DNA of 64,000 bases from Bacillus sp. CH30_1T (GTDB lineage: Bacteria; Bacillota; Bacilli; Bacillales; Bacillaceae_B): contig NZ_VTUY01000010.1 in the NCBI RefSeq assembly GCF_008364765.1, positions 87,887 through 151,886 of the forward strand. Direction: 5' to 3'. Below the pieces are notes generated by a model that was not told the DNA's origin, searched no databases, and saw only the letters and a program-made list of their open reading frames with translations. Made by a program: the position numbers and the translations under genes. Shown here in pieces: positions 8,856 through 16,774 of the stretch. Numbering within the stretch: position 1 is the first letter of the stretch; each line of letters starts with the position of its first letter.

Positions 8856-9146
8856 TTACTTGGCAACAAAGGCCAGAATAAAGCTTATTAAGAAACTGAC
8901 AACCACTGCTAATAAAACGCGCTTCTTTTTAACGGAAGCATCTTCAACCGGACCTTCAATTTTCAAAAGAACAAATGAGAGTCCAATCGAAGCCGAAATC
9001 CCCGTTGCCAAAAATACGCTCCAATCCTTTGCGAGTCCCGCACTCATCAAAGGCTTGGAAAGAAGTAAAAGTCCAATGGATACGGAGATTAGAAGAACAA
9101 ACACACTTCTAAAACCGATTCGCTTCGGGACAACCGTTTCTGTCAT
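8856..9146 (-). CDS. Small membrane protein of the PTS operon
   Basis: 96 residues with three hydrophobic segments (about 13-33, 40-58 and 76-94), the last preceded by KKKR. I do not recognise a family. The start at 9146 has TAGGAG at 7 bases; a GTG at 9155 overlaps this site. It lies between EIIC and the GH4 gene and is probably co-transcribed, though the repeat block at 9.2-9.6 kb separates it from EIIC. Confidence 0.7.
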   Translation of the reverse strand: MTETVVPKRIGFRSVFVLLISVSIGLLLLSKPLMSAGLAKDWSVFLATGISASIGLSFVLLKIEGPVEDASVKKKRVLLAVVVSFLISFILAFVAK

Positions 9147-9221
9147 ATAAATCACTCCTAATGCTAATGAAGAAGTGGGAATCCTAGGACCCCCACTTCT
9201 GCTTTTTGATATGATCGTATA

Positions 9222-9590
9222 CTGCTAGAGGCAAAGCCCCTCGAGGTCATAAGTCCAGCCCACCAAAAAGGCAAAGAACGCCTTTCCGGTGGACTTGCCT
9301 TATGCTTGTCGGGGCTGATCGAGCCGCCTCCGCTTTTCTTTTGTCCAGCTGCGGCGGCTAGCCCCTCGAGGTCATAAGTCCAGCCCACCAAAAAGGCAAA
9401 GAACGCCTTTCCGGTGGACTTGTCTTATGCTTGTCGGGGCTGATCGAGCCGCCTCCGCTTTTCTACTTGTCCAGCTACGGGGCTTAGAGGCTCGAGGTCA
9501 TAAGCTAATCCGTCAAGAAGGTTAAACTGCAACCTTCATGCCGGCTTAGCTTATGCTTGTCGCCTCTGGGCAAAGCCCCTCCGCTTTTCT
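9222..9590. repeat. Three tandem copies of a structured Bacillaceae repeat
   Basis: Three head-to-tail units of about 120 bases (approx. 9222-9340, 9342-9464, 9465-9590). Each carries CTCGAGGTCATAAG ... CTTATGCTTGTCGGGGCT and ends CTCCGCTTTTCT. The first two are nearly identical through the central AAGGCAAAGAACGCCTT hairpin; the third keeps the ends but has a different core (GGTTAAACTGCAACC). Outer and inner arms pair, so each unit can fold into a long branched hairpin. Similar units recur in many Bacillaceae genomes; their role is not known to me. They sit between EIIC and the small membrane gene of one operon. Confidence 0.85.
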
Positions 9591-10869
9591 ATGCCGCTTG
9601 TTGCTCGTTTTCTTCCATTTTTAACATTTTTTTGTCGTACATCTTTAAGAATGGGAAGTAGATTGCGAAGGAAATTCCGATATTAATCAGAACCATGACA
9701 ATCGCTCTCCAGTCACCACCCGTTGCCAGGTAAGCTCCTATCGGAGCAGGAAGTGTCCATGGCGGCATAATGTAAGTTGGTGATACTAATCCGACTGTCG
9801 TTGCCACATACGAAATTGTTGCCGTTATTAAAGGAACCGTGATGAAAGGTATGATTAGAATCGGATTCAATACGATTGGAGCTCCAAAGATTATAGGCTC
9901 ATTAATATTGAATAGACCCGGTACTAGACATGTTTTCCCCAGTGCTTTCAAGTATTTCGAACGTGCAAAGAAGACCATAGCAAGAACCAATCCAAGAGTT
10001 GCTCCTGATCCACCGATCCAAATGAACCACTGATAGAACGTTTCTGGAGCGATATGTGGAATCGGATTGCCACTGGCAACAGCATCGGCATTGTTCACAA
10101 GGAATACTTCCCAAAGTGGACGTGCCACCGTTCCTACAACGGATACACCATGAATTCCGAATGACCAGAAGAAATCTATAAGGAATACTGGAACCAATAC
10201 TCCGAAAATACTGTCACCTGCTGTAACCAATGGAGCAACAGCGACACCAACTATATGATGGAGGTCGACTCCAGCTAAAACTGTGATGGATGAAACTAAA
10301 ATGATAACAATCGCTACAGGAATAAGTGCTTCAAAGCTTCGTGATACAGATGCCGGTACTTGTTCAGGCATTTTGATCGTAATGTTTTTCGTTTTACAGA
10401 AACGTAAAATTTCTACTGCCAGAATCGAGACGACCATGGCGACGAATAATCCGTGACCCCCGAGGTTGGTCATTGGCAGGACCCATCCTTCTCCGTCCAT
10501 TACTTTAGGTGTGATCGTTAATAGAAGTGCGGCTACTGAAATTTGTGCACCGGATAATGGATCCAGGTTATAGCTTTTCGAGAGGTTGTATCCTATCCCG
10601 AAGGCTATATAGAGTGACATGATAAACATGGTCAGTCGGTAGGGAATCAGGATTTCGACGATGTTGTCCGCGGCCCACTGCTTGATGTCTCCGAATACTC
10701 CGCCATCAGGAAGCGGTGGAAAAGCTAAAATCAGGAAAAATGAACCTACGATGATAAATGGCAGTGCTGAAATAACCCCATCCCGGATTGCTTGTAAATG
10801 CCTTTGTTCAGAGAGTCGGGCCATTGGACCTGACAAGTTGTTCTCTAGAAAATTCACAAACTTTTGCAT
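9589..10869 (-). CDS. PTS EIIC, cellobiose/lactose family
   Basis: 426 residues, about ten membrane segments, with the hallmarks of the cellobiose-type EIIC: N-terminal amphipathic start (MQKFVNFLENNLSGPMARLSEQRHLQAIRDG), the GLFNINEPIIFGAP substrate-binding loop and the PPWTLPAPIGAYLATGGDWR loop near the C terminus. It is the sugar channel of a phosphotransferase system whose EIIB is directly upstream and EIIA lies in the divergent arm. Ribosome site AAGGGGG 8 bases before the ATG. Confidence 0.95.
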   Translation of the reverse strand: MQKFVNFLENNLSGPMARLSEQRHLQAIRDGVISALPFIIVGSFFLILAFPPLPDGGVFGDIKQWAADNIVEILIPYRLTMFIMSLYIAFGIGYNLSKSYNLDPLSGAQISVAALLLTITPKVMDGEGWVLPMTNLGGHGLFVAMVVSILAVEILRFCKTKNITIKMPEQVPASVSRSFEALIPVAIVIILVSSITVLAGVDLHHIVGVAVAPLVTAGDSIFGVLVPVFLIDFFWSFGIHGVSVVGTVARPLWEVFLVNNADAVASGNPIPHIAPETFYQWFIWIGGSGATLGLVLAMVFFARSKYLKALGKTCLVPGLFNINEPIIFGAPIVLNPILIIPFITVPLITATISYVATTVGLVSPTYIMPPWTLPAPIGAYLATGGDWRAIVMVLINIGISFAIYFPFLKMYDKKMLKMEENEQQAA

Positions 10870-10896
10870 GTTTGTACCCCCTTGTTTCCTATTAAA

Positions 10897-11202
10897 TTAG
10901 TTGGTTAATTCTTTTACTGTTTTCAGTAAAGTAGGACCGCCAAGTGGCGTGTACGCTTGTGGAGGAATCGGACCACAAGGGACATTCGCTTCATCAGCTG
11001 CTTTCTTCACTTGGTCAAAACGGTGTCGAATCTGCGGTGCTACCATACAAACATCCCATCCCTTGGATATTTCCTCAGACACTTCACCGGTCCCGATTGC
11101 ATGGACTTCCATCTCAATTCCTGCTTTGTCCCCTTCTTTTTTCAGTGCATTCACAACAATTGCGCTGGACATTCCACCTGAACATACGAATAATACTCTC
11201 AT
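10897..11202 (-). CDS. PTS EIIB, lactose/cellobiose family
   Basis: 101 residues. Cys7 in MRVLFVCSGGMSSA is the phosphorylated residue of the IIB fold. It passes phosphate from EIIA to the sugar in EIIC. It begins 2 bases after the regulator stop codon, and its ribosome site (GGAGGAAGAG) is made of the last codons of the regulator (KEEEE), so the two are translationally coupled. Confidence 0.95.
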   Translation of the reverse strand: MRVLFVCSGGMSSAIVVNALKKEGDKAGIEMEVHAIGTGEVSEEISKGWDVCMVAPQIRHRFDQVKKAADEANVPCGPIPPQAYTPLGGPTLLKTVKELTN

Positions 11203-11204
11203 TT

Positions 11205-12071
11205 CTACTCTTCCTCCTCTTTCATCCTTTGAACTACTTCATGTGTATGAATAATTTGCTCATATACGCCATGTCCTTTTTCCATGCATAAAGCGACGAA
11301 TAAAGCATCAATTACGACGAGTTGAGCAATTCTTGCTGTCATGGTTCCGATTCTGATATTGTGTTCTTCCTCGGAAATCGTCAAGACGATATTAGCAAGC
11401 TTTCTTGCCGGGGATTTCCCATGCTGTGTCAATAGAACGATTGTGGCCCCTTTTTCTTGAGCGACGTTCATGAGCTTCAGTATCTCTTTTGTCTGACCAG
11501 ATGTGGAGACGACGAAGAGAACGTCTCTTTCGGTTAAGTTTGCGGCCATCATCATTTGCACATGGATATCACTCGCTTGAAATGCGAGATAGTTCAGTCG
11601 TAATAGCTTTTGCGTAAAGTCCTCCGCTACTACGGCTGAACCGCCTACTCCATACAGGTATACCCTTTCAGCTTTATGGAACGCGTTCACAGCCCGATCC
11701 AGTTCATCTATGGAGAAAAGCTTTTCCGTGTTCTTGATCGCTTGATAGGTATTCACCAGTACTTTGTTGAATACGGTTTCAAGATTGTCTTCAAAGTGCA
11801 GGAGTGTATTGATGTCATGACTTTTTGTTTCTTCGATGTTGCTGCTTTTGGCCAGTTCGATCTTCAAACCGCTGAAACTATTGATTCCGATCCGTTTACA
11901 GAACCGGATGATGGCTGCTTCACTGCTGCCGCATGATTGTGAAAGTTGCTTTGTCGTCATTTCCATTACTTTCTCAGGAAACTCCAACACATATTGAGCA
12001 ACCGCAATTTCAGACGGGGTGTAGTTCTCCATCTGACTTTTGATGTGTTTTAATACTTGAAATTCCGTCAT
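11205..12071 (-). CDS. MurR/RpiR family transcriptional regulator
   Basis: 288 residues from the ATG at 12071 (GGAGGTGACT before it; a TTG four codons earlier has no site). The N-terminal RpiR helix-turn-helix (TTKQLSQSCGSSEAAIIRFCKRIG) is followed by a SIS sugar-phosphate-binding domain (YGVGGSAVVAEDF, VVSTSGQTKEI). SIS domains of this family sense phosphosugars such as MurNAc-6-P. Its position at the divergent promoter, with a palindrome in between, points to control of both arms of the PTS locus. Confidence 0.93.
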   Translation of the reverse strand: MTEFQVLKHIKSQMENYTPSEIAVAQYVLEFPEKVMEMTTKQLSQSCGSSEAAIIRFCKRIGINSFSGLKIELAKSSNIEETKSHDINTLLHFEDNLETVFNKVLVNTYQAIKNTEKLFSIDELDRAVNAFHKAERVYLYGVGGSAVVAEDFTQKLLRLNYLAFQASDIHVQMMMAANLTERDVLFVVSTSGQTKEILKLMNVAQEKGATIVLLTQHGKSPARKLANIVLTISEEEHNIRIGTMTARIAQLVVIDALFVALCMEKGHGVYEQIIHTHEVVQRMKEEEE

Positions 12072-12097
12072 AGTCACCTCCAAAAAAATGATTGTCT

Positions 12098-12111
12098 TGA
12101 AAAGGCTTTCA
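12098..12111. promoter_or_regulatory. cre-like site (CcpA)
   Basis: TGAAAAGGCTTTCA matches the cre consensus TGWAARCGYTWNCW except for one central base and has 5-bp symmetric arms. It lies in the divergent promoter region of the PTS locus and suggests catabolite repression of this carbon-source system. Confidence 0.55.
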
Positions 12112-12135
12112 GTTTAATATGATTATATGCGATAA

Positions 12136-12150
12136 TGAAATTAAATTTCA
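12136..12150. promoter_or_regulatory. Palindromic operator of the divergent PTS locus
   Basis: TGAAATT-A-AATTTCA, a perfect 15-bp palindrome between the regulator and EIIA genes. RpiR-family repressors bind short AT-rich palindromes of this type; assignment to the adjacent regulator is inference from position. Confidence 0.6.
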
Positions 12151-12231
12151 ATATTATTTTAAAATATTTAAACTTTTATTTTACTATTCTAGTAGAAACC
12201 AGTTCTAAACAGAAATGAGGAGGAATACACA

Positions 12232-12564
12232 ATGGCAGAGGTACGCAACCTAGAAATGGAGATTTTTGAAATTATATCAAACGGCGGGAATGCAAAAAGC
12301 ACCGCATATGAAGCCCTGGCAAAGGCACATGAAGGTAAGTTTGATGAAGCTGAAGAGATGCTGAAAACAGCCCATGAAGAACTGAACAAAGCTCACAAAA
12401 CGCAAACCAGTCTCATTCAGGCTGAAATCAATGGAGAAGACTTTGAAAAATCACTTCTGATGATTCATGCCCAGGACCACTTGATGACCTCTATCAGTGA
12501 AATCTCGTTAATTGAACAAATGATACCCTTGTTAAAAAGAATAGATAAACTTGAAAACAACTAA
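12232..12564 (+). CDS. PTS EIIA, lactose/cellobiose family
   Basis: 110 residues, the usual length of trimeric, all-helical IIA-lac proteins. The conserved MIHAQDHLMTS segment holds His79 and His83; the first aligns with the phosphorylated histidine of the family. It feeds phosphate from HPr to the EIIB encoded in the divergent arm. GAGGAGG precedes the ATG. It heads the plus arm EIIA-mupG-kinase-anmK-murQ. Confidence 0.95.
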   Translation: MAEVRNLEMEIFEIISNGGNAKSTAYEALAKAHEGKFDEAEEMLKTAHEELNKAHKTQTSLIQAEINGEDFEKSLLMIHAQDHLMTSISEISLIEQMIPLLKRIDKLENN

Positions 12565-12582
12565 TTTTAAGGAGGCCTACCA

Positions 12583-13671
12583 ATGAGCAAAAGACTGGGA
12601 GTTTCAATTTACCCAAATCATTCCACGACTGAAAAGGACAAAGAATATCTGGCACTGGCTGCGTCTTACGGTTTTAAGCGTGTGTTCACCTGCTTATTAT
12701 CAGTAGAGGGGGACAAGGATGGGATCATCTCAAACTTTAAAGAAACTATTAAGTTTGCCCGTGAAAAAAACATGGAAGTCATCGCTGACATCAGTCCCCG
12801 TATTTTCAAAGAACTGAACATTTCGTATGATGATTTATCCTTTTTTGCCGATCTGGGTGCTCATGGTATCCGACTTGACCTTGGATATACAGGTCACGAA
12901 GAATCGATGATGTCGTATAACCCTTATGATTTAAAAATTGAACTCAATATGAGTAATGCAACGAAATACATCGACAACATTATGACATATCAGCCTAATA
13001 AGGATCAATTGCTTGGATGTCATAACTTCTATCCGCATCGCTACTCCGGTTTATCCTATCCATTCTTTATTGAATGCAGTAAAAAGTTTAAAGACTTCGG
13101 GATGAGAACGGCTGCGTTTGTCTCTTCTTCCGATGCAACATTCGGTCCTTGGCCGGTCACGGAAGGATTGCCCACGCTAGAAATGCACCGGAACCTTCCG
13201 ATCGATGTCCAGGCTAAGCATCTTTTTGCAACTGGGTTGATTGATGATGTCATTATCAGTAACGCTTATGCATCAGAACGTGAAATGCAGCTGCTTAGCA
13301 AACTGAACACATCGAAGCTGACCTTTACAGTCGACACCCATGAAACGACAACAGACTTAGAAAAGACGATTATATTTGAAGAACCGCACTTCTATCGTGG
13401 TGACGTGTCTGATTATTTGATCCGCTCGACTCAAAGCCGCGTGAAATATCGTGGAAGAGAATTCGCTCCACATAATACGGCAGACATTAAACGTGGTGAT
13501 ATTGTGATTGAAAACGACCTATATGCCCAGTATGCAGGAGAACTTCAGATCGCGCTTCAAGATATGGAGAACTCAGGCAAAACCAATGTGGTTGGACGGA
13601 TCCGCGAAGAAGAAATCTTCTTATTGGATTACCTTGAGCCTTGGGGTAAATTTGCCTTTCAAACCAAGTAA
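12583..13671 (+). CDS. mupG: 6-phospho-N-acetylmuramidase MupG (DUF871)
   Basis: 362 residues, the full length of the DUF871 family: an N-terminal TIM-barrel half (RLGVSIYPNHSTTEKDKEYLALAASYGF, HNFYPHRYSGL) and a C-terminal cyclophilin-like part (STQSRVKYRGREFAPHNT, GDIVIENDLYAQYAGELQI). The characterised S. aureus MupG hydrolyses MurNAc-6-P-GlcNAc to MurNAc-6-P and GlcNAc in the cytoplasm. Placed 18 bases after EIIA and upstream of murQ, it fits intracellular cleavage of a disaccharide imported and phosphorylated by the PTS. Ribosome site AAGGAGG. Confidence 0.93.
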   Translation: MSKRLGVSIYPNHSTTEKDKEYLALAASYGFKRVFTCLLSVEGDKDGIISNFKETIKFAREKNMEVIADISPRIFKELNISYDDLSFFADLGAHGIRLDLGYTGHEESMMSYNPYDLKIELNMSNATKYIDNIMTYQPNKDQLLGCHNFYPHRYSGLSYPFFIECSKKFKDFGMRTAAFVSSSDATFGPWPVTEGLPTLEMHRNLPIDVQAKHLFATGLIDDVIISNAYASEREMQLLSKLNTSKLTFTVDTHETTTDLEKTIIFEEPHFYRGDVSDYLIRSTQSRVKYRGREFAPHNTADIKRGDIVIENDLYAQYAGELQIALQDMENSGKTNVVGRIREEEIFLLDYLEPWGKFAFQTK

Positions 13672-13688
13672 AGTGGAGGTTTCTTTAG

Positions 13689-14603
13689 ATGACTAGAGTA
13701 ATAGGAATCGATGCAGGCGGGACAAAAATACAGGGACTCGTTCTTGACTTAGAGAAGAACATCCTGTTTCAAAGCTTATCCGGACACGGTAATCCCACTG
13801 TTTCCTTTGAGAAGGCATTAACCAATCTCTCATCCGTGATTCAACAATGCTTGGATCATACTCCTTCTGAAGAGGTGTCCCATATTGTGATCGGGATGGC
13901 AGGTGCAGAGTCTGGAAATCTCGCACATCGAATCAAGACGGAGTTACAAAGGATGACTTCCCTGCCTATTATCCTTTTGAATGATGCCACCCTCGCCTAT
14001 TTCAGTTTGATCGGGAATCAGAACGGTGTAATGACCATTGCGGGAACGGGTTCGATTTGTTATGGACGAAACGGGAAAGAGGAAGGAACAACCGGCGGCT
14101 GGGGACATCTACTTGGTGACGAAGGAAGTGCTTATCATATTGCAATTGAAGCATGTAAACAGGTTTCGATGGAGATGGATTCCTGCAAACCTCTTTCCCC
14201 TCTCTCCCGTGACATATTAAACGAAATCGGTGCAAGTGATGGGAAAGGGTTAAAAGGGTTTATCTATTCTTCTTCCAAAGGTGAAATTTCAAAGCTTGCG
14301 AAAGTGGTTCACAAGCAAGCTGAGGATGGTAATGACGCGGCCTTTCTTTTATTCAAAAATGCCGGGGAGCAACTTGCCCGACAAACGATTACCTTATTGG
14401 AGAAACTACAGATCGGTACGAAACCGGTTATCGCCATAAAAGGAAGTGTCCTTGAACATAATGTGGTGGTGCAATCCGTTTTTAAAGAAATGATTTCAGA
14501 GCGTTTTCCAAACGCATCCTATATCGTCGACTCAACCTCCCCTGCCACCGGGGCAGTCGATGTGACCAAAGCCATCAGGGAAGGAAGGTTGTCAAATGAG
14601 TAA
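13689..14603 (+). CDS. BadF/BadG-type N-acetylhexosamine kinase
   Basis: 304 residues of the ASKHA fold: phosphate-1 loop VIGIDAGGTKIQG (residues 4-16), LLNDATLAYF, and phosphate-2 MTIAGTGSICYG. Family members phosphorylate N-acetylglucosamine or N-acetylmuramic acid; the clostridial MurK acts on both. In this operon it would rescue the GlcNAc released by MupG (to GlcNAc-6-P) or free MurNAc. Its last 8 bases overlap anmK. Confidence 0.85.
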   Translation: MTRVIGIDAGGTKIQGLVLDLEKNILFQSLSGHGNPTVSFEKALTNLSSVIQQCLDHTPSEEVSHIVIGMAGAESGNLAHRIKTELQRMTSLPIILLNDATLAYFSLIGNQNGVMTIAGTGSICYGRNGKEEGTTGGWGHLLGDEGSAYHIAIEACKQVSMEMDSCKPLSPLSRDILNEIGASDGKGLKGFIYSSSKGEISKLAKVVHKQAEDGNDAAFLLFKNAGEQLARQTITLLEKLQIGTKPVIAIKGSVLEHNVVVQSVFKEMISERFPNASYIVDSTSPATGAVDVTKAIREGRLSNE

Positions 14604-15756
14604 ACGTTTAGCTGTCGGGTTAATGTCCGGTACGTCTGTGGATGGGGTGGATGCTGCTCTTGTTTCAATTGAAGGCAGCGGCACGGATACAAAAGTGGAG
14701 CTCGCCCATTATTCAACGGCTCCCTTCCCTCCAAAAGTAAAAAAGAAAATCTTTGAAGTGATGAGTGTCACAGAATCGTCCACTCCCCTCCTTTCCAGCT
14801 TGCATTTTGAGCTTGGAGGCGTTTATGCTGATGCAGTTTTGAAGGTATGTGCAGAGGCTTTCATTTCTGTAGAGGAGTTAGACTTTATCGGATCTCACGG
14901 GCAAACGGTTTATCACCAGCCCTTTCATACGGAAGATTCGGTTCCTTCCACTCTGCAAATCGGTGAGCCGAGCGTGATTGCGTACCGTACAAACACTAGA
15001 GTCGTCTCCAATTTCCGCTCCATGGATATGGCCGCCGGCGGTGAAGGAGCACCACTTGTACCTTATACTGAATTCCTTCTCTATCGAAAAAAAGACCAGG
15101 GAAGACTTCTGCAGAATATTGGCGGTATCGGAAATGTGACCGTGCTTCCTAAAGATTGCGCTCTTCACGAAGTATTCGCGTTTGATACTGGTCCAGGAAA
15201 TATGGTTATAGATGGATTATGCGAGCGACTATTAGGTCTATCTTTTGATGAGAATGGAGCTATTGCTGCGAAAGGAACGGTCCATAAAGACGTCGCACAG
15301 AAATGGATGGAATGGGAGAAGGATTTCTTCCTTAAAGAACCTCCAAAGTCAACTGGTCGCGAGCTGTTTGGAGAAGTATTCATAAATCGGATTCTTGACG
15401 AGTTTGGTGATCTTTCGAAAGAAAACCTGATTGCGACGGCAACCTACTTTACAGCTATGACGATTGCGGATGCCTATGAGAATTTTGTTCTCCCTGAACA
15501 TTCGATAAATGAAGTGATCATCGGCGGAGGAGGAAGCTATAATGGGACGCTTCTCCGTATGATGCGGGAGCTTCTTCCAGAGTTAGGAATTCTTATTCAG
15601 GAAGATATCGGTTATTCTTCCGATGCGAAAGAAGCGATTGCCTTTGCCCTATTGGCAAACGAAACACTGCATGGCAATCCAAGCAACGTTCCAGGTGCAA
15701 CAGGGGCCAGTAGGTCTCTTATTTTAGGCACCATCACACCACGCCCATATATATGA
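14596..15756 (+). CDS. anmK: Anhydro-N-acetylmuramic acid kinase
   Basis: 386 residues, the normal AnmK length. The ATP/substrate loop GLMSGTSVDGVDAAL (residues 8-22), GSHGQTVYH, NIGGIGNVT and FDTGPGNMVIDG are all present. AnmK opens the 1,6-anhydro ring of anhMurNAc and phosphorylates it to MurNAc-6-P, the substrate of MurQ encoded next. Anhydro sugars come from lytic transglycosylases, which in bacilli include spore germination enzymes. It overlaps the kinase gene by 8 bases. Confidence 0.95.
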   Translation: MSKRLAVGLMSGTSVDGVDAALVSIEGSGTDTKVELAHYSTAPFPPKVKKKIFEVMSVTESSTPLLSSLHFELGGVYADAVLKVCAEAFISVEELDFIGSHGQTVYHQPFHTEDSVPSTLQIGEPSVIAYRTNTRVVSNFRSMDMAAGGEGAPLVPYTEFLLYRKKDQGRLLQNIGGIGNVTVLPKDCALHEVFAFDTGPGNMVIDGLCERLLGLSFDENGAIAAKGTVHKDVAQKWMEWEKDFFLKEPPKSTGRELFGEVFINRILDEFGDLSKENLIATATYFTAMTIADAYENFVLPEHSINEVIIGGGGSYNGTLLRMMRELLPELGILIQEDIGYSSDAKEAIAFALLANETLHGNPSNVPGATGASRSLILGTITPRPYI

Positions 15757-15775
15757 AAGGCAGGTAACAATACAA

Positions 15776-16675
15776 ATGGACCTTCATAAGATCCTGACGG
15801 AAACAAGAAATCCTAATACATTGAACATAGATACAATAAGCACGGAGAAGATTTTAGAAAAAATCAACGGAGAAGATCAAACCGTTGCATACGCCGTGGA
15901 AAAAACCATCCCTGTTGTTTCACGTGTGGTCGATTCCATCGTTGTAGGTTTAGAAAATGGCGGCCGTCTTCTTTATGTAGGTGCAGGTACAAGCGGACGC
16001 CTGGGCATCCTTGACGCATCAGAGTGCCCGCCTACCTTTAGCACAGATCCCGGCCAGGTGATCGGGATCATCGCGGGTGGTGAAATGGCCATTCAATTCC
16101 CCTTAGAAGGCGCAGAGGATGATGAAGAAGGAGGCCGCAACGAAATCGCCATCCGTAAAGTCGGTGCAAATGATGTCGTCGTTGGCATTGCCGCAAGCGG
16201 ACGGACGCCTTTTACAATAGGGGCCTTAAAGGAAGCAAAATCAAGAGGTGCTGTAACGGCTTCTGTTGTATGCTCACCTAAATCCTCGATGTGTGAAGTG
16301 GCCGATCACTCGATCATCGCTGAAGTCGGTCCGGAAGTTGTCACAGGCTCGACACGCATGAAAGCCGGAACAGCCCAAAAACTGATTCTGAATATGCTCA
16401 CAACCGCATCCATGATCAAACTTGGCAAAGTATACAGTAACCTCATGGTCGACGTGATGCCTTCAAACGCAAAACTGAAAGTCAGAGCGCGCAACATCAT
16501 TATGGAAGCAGCGGACGTCACCGAACAAGAAGCAACCGAAGCCCTTGAAATATACGGCAGTGTCAAACCTGCAATCCTATCGCTAATGACAGGCATCGAA
16601 GAAAAAGAAGTCTACAACCTTCTCACCCTTCACAAAGGCCACCTGCGTTCAGCCATCAAAGCCGCAATTAAATAA
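15776..16675 (+). CDS. murQ: N-acetylmuramic acid 6-phosphate etherase
   Basis: 299 residues with a SIS domain (YVGAGTSGRLGILDASECPPTF) and the two acids Glu83 and Glu114, which coincide in number with the catalytic pair of the E. coli enzyme. It removes D-lactate from MurNAc-6-P giving GlcNAc-6-P. It is the convergence point for MupG and AnmK products and the last gene of the plus arm; a hairpin follows at 16684. Confidence 0.97.
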   Translation: MDLHKILTETRNPNTLNIDTISTEKILEKINGEDQTVAYAVEKTIPVVSRVVDSIVVGLENGGRLLYVGAGTSGRLGILDASECPPTFSTDPGQVIGIIAGGEMAIQFPLEGAEDDEEGGRNEIAIRKVGANDVVVGIAASGRTPFTIGALKEAKSRGAVTASVVCSPKSSMCEVADHSIIAEVGPEVVTGSTRMKAGTAQKLILNMLTTASMIKLGKVYSNLMVDVMPSNAKLKVRARNIIMEAADVTEQEATEALEIYGSVKPAILSLMTGIEEKEVYNLLTLHKGHLRSAIKAAIK

Positions 16676-16683
16676 CCTTTTAG

Positions 16684-16720
16684 GAGGGACGGACCTTGAC
16701 CCATCGTCAGGTATCGTCTC
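16684..16720. repeat. GGGACGGACC repeat, copy 2 (diverged hairpin)
   Basis: GAGGGACGGACCTTGAC-CCATC-GTCAGGTATCGTCTC: the left arm is canonical, the right arm has drifted but still pairs. A T-rich stretch follows, so it may end the murQ transcript. Confidence 0.7.
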
Positions 16721-16774
16721 TTTACTCTTTTTATACAAGATTTGAAAAACATGTTAATAAAGGTGGAAATTAGT

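Noticed and set aside
9164..9391. Open frame of 75 codons on the minus strand
   Set aside because: It is the translated tandem structured repeat; periodic sequence and no ribosome site.
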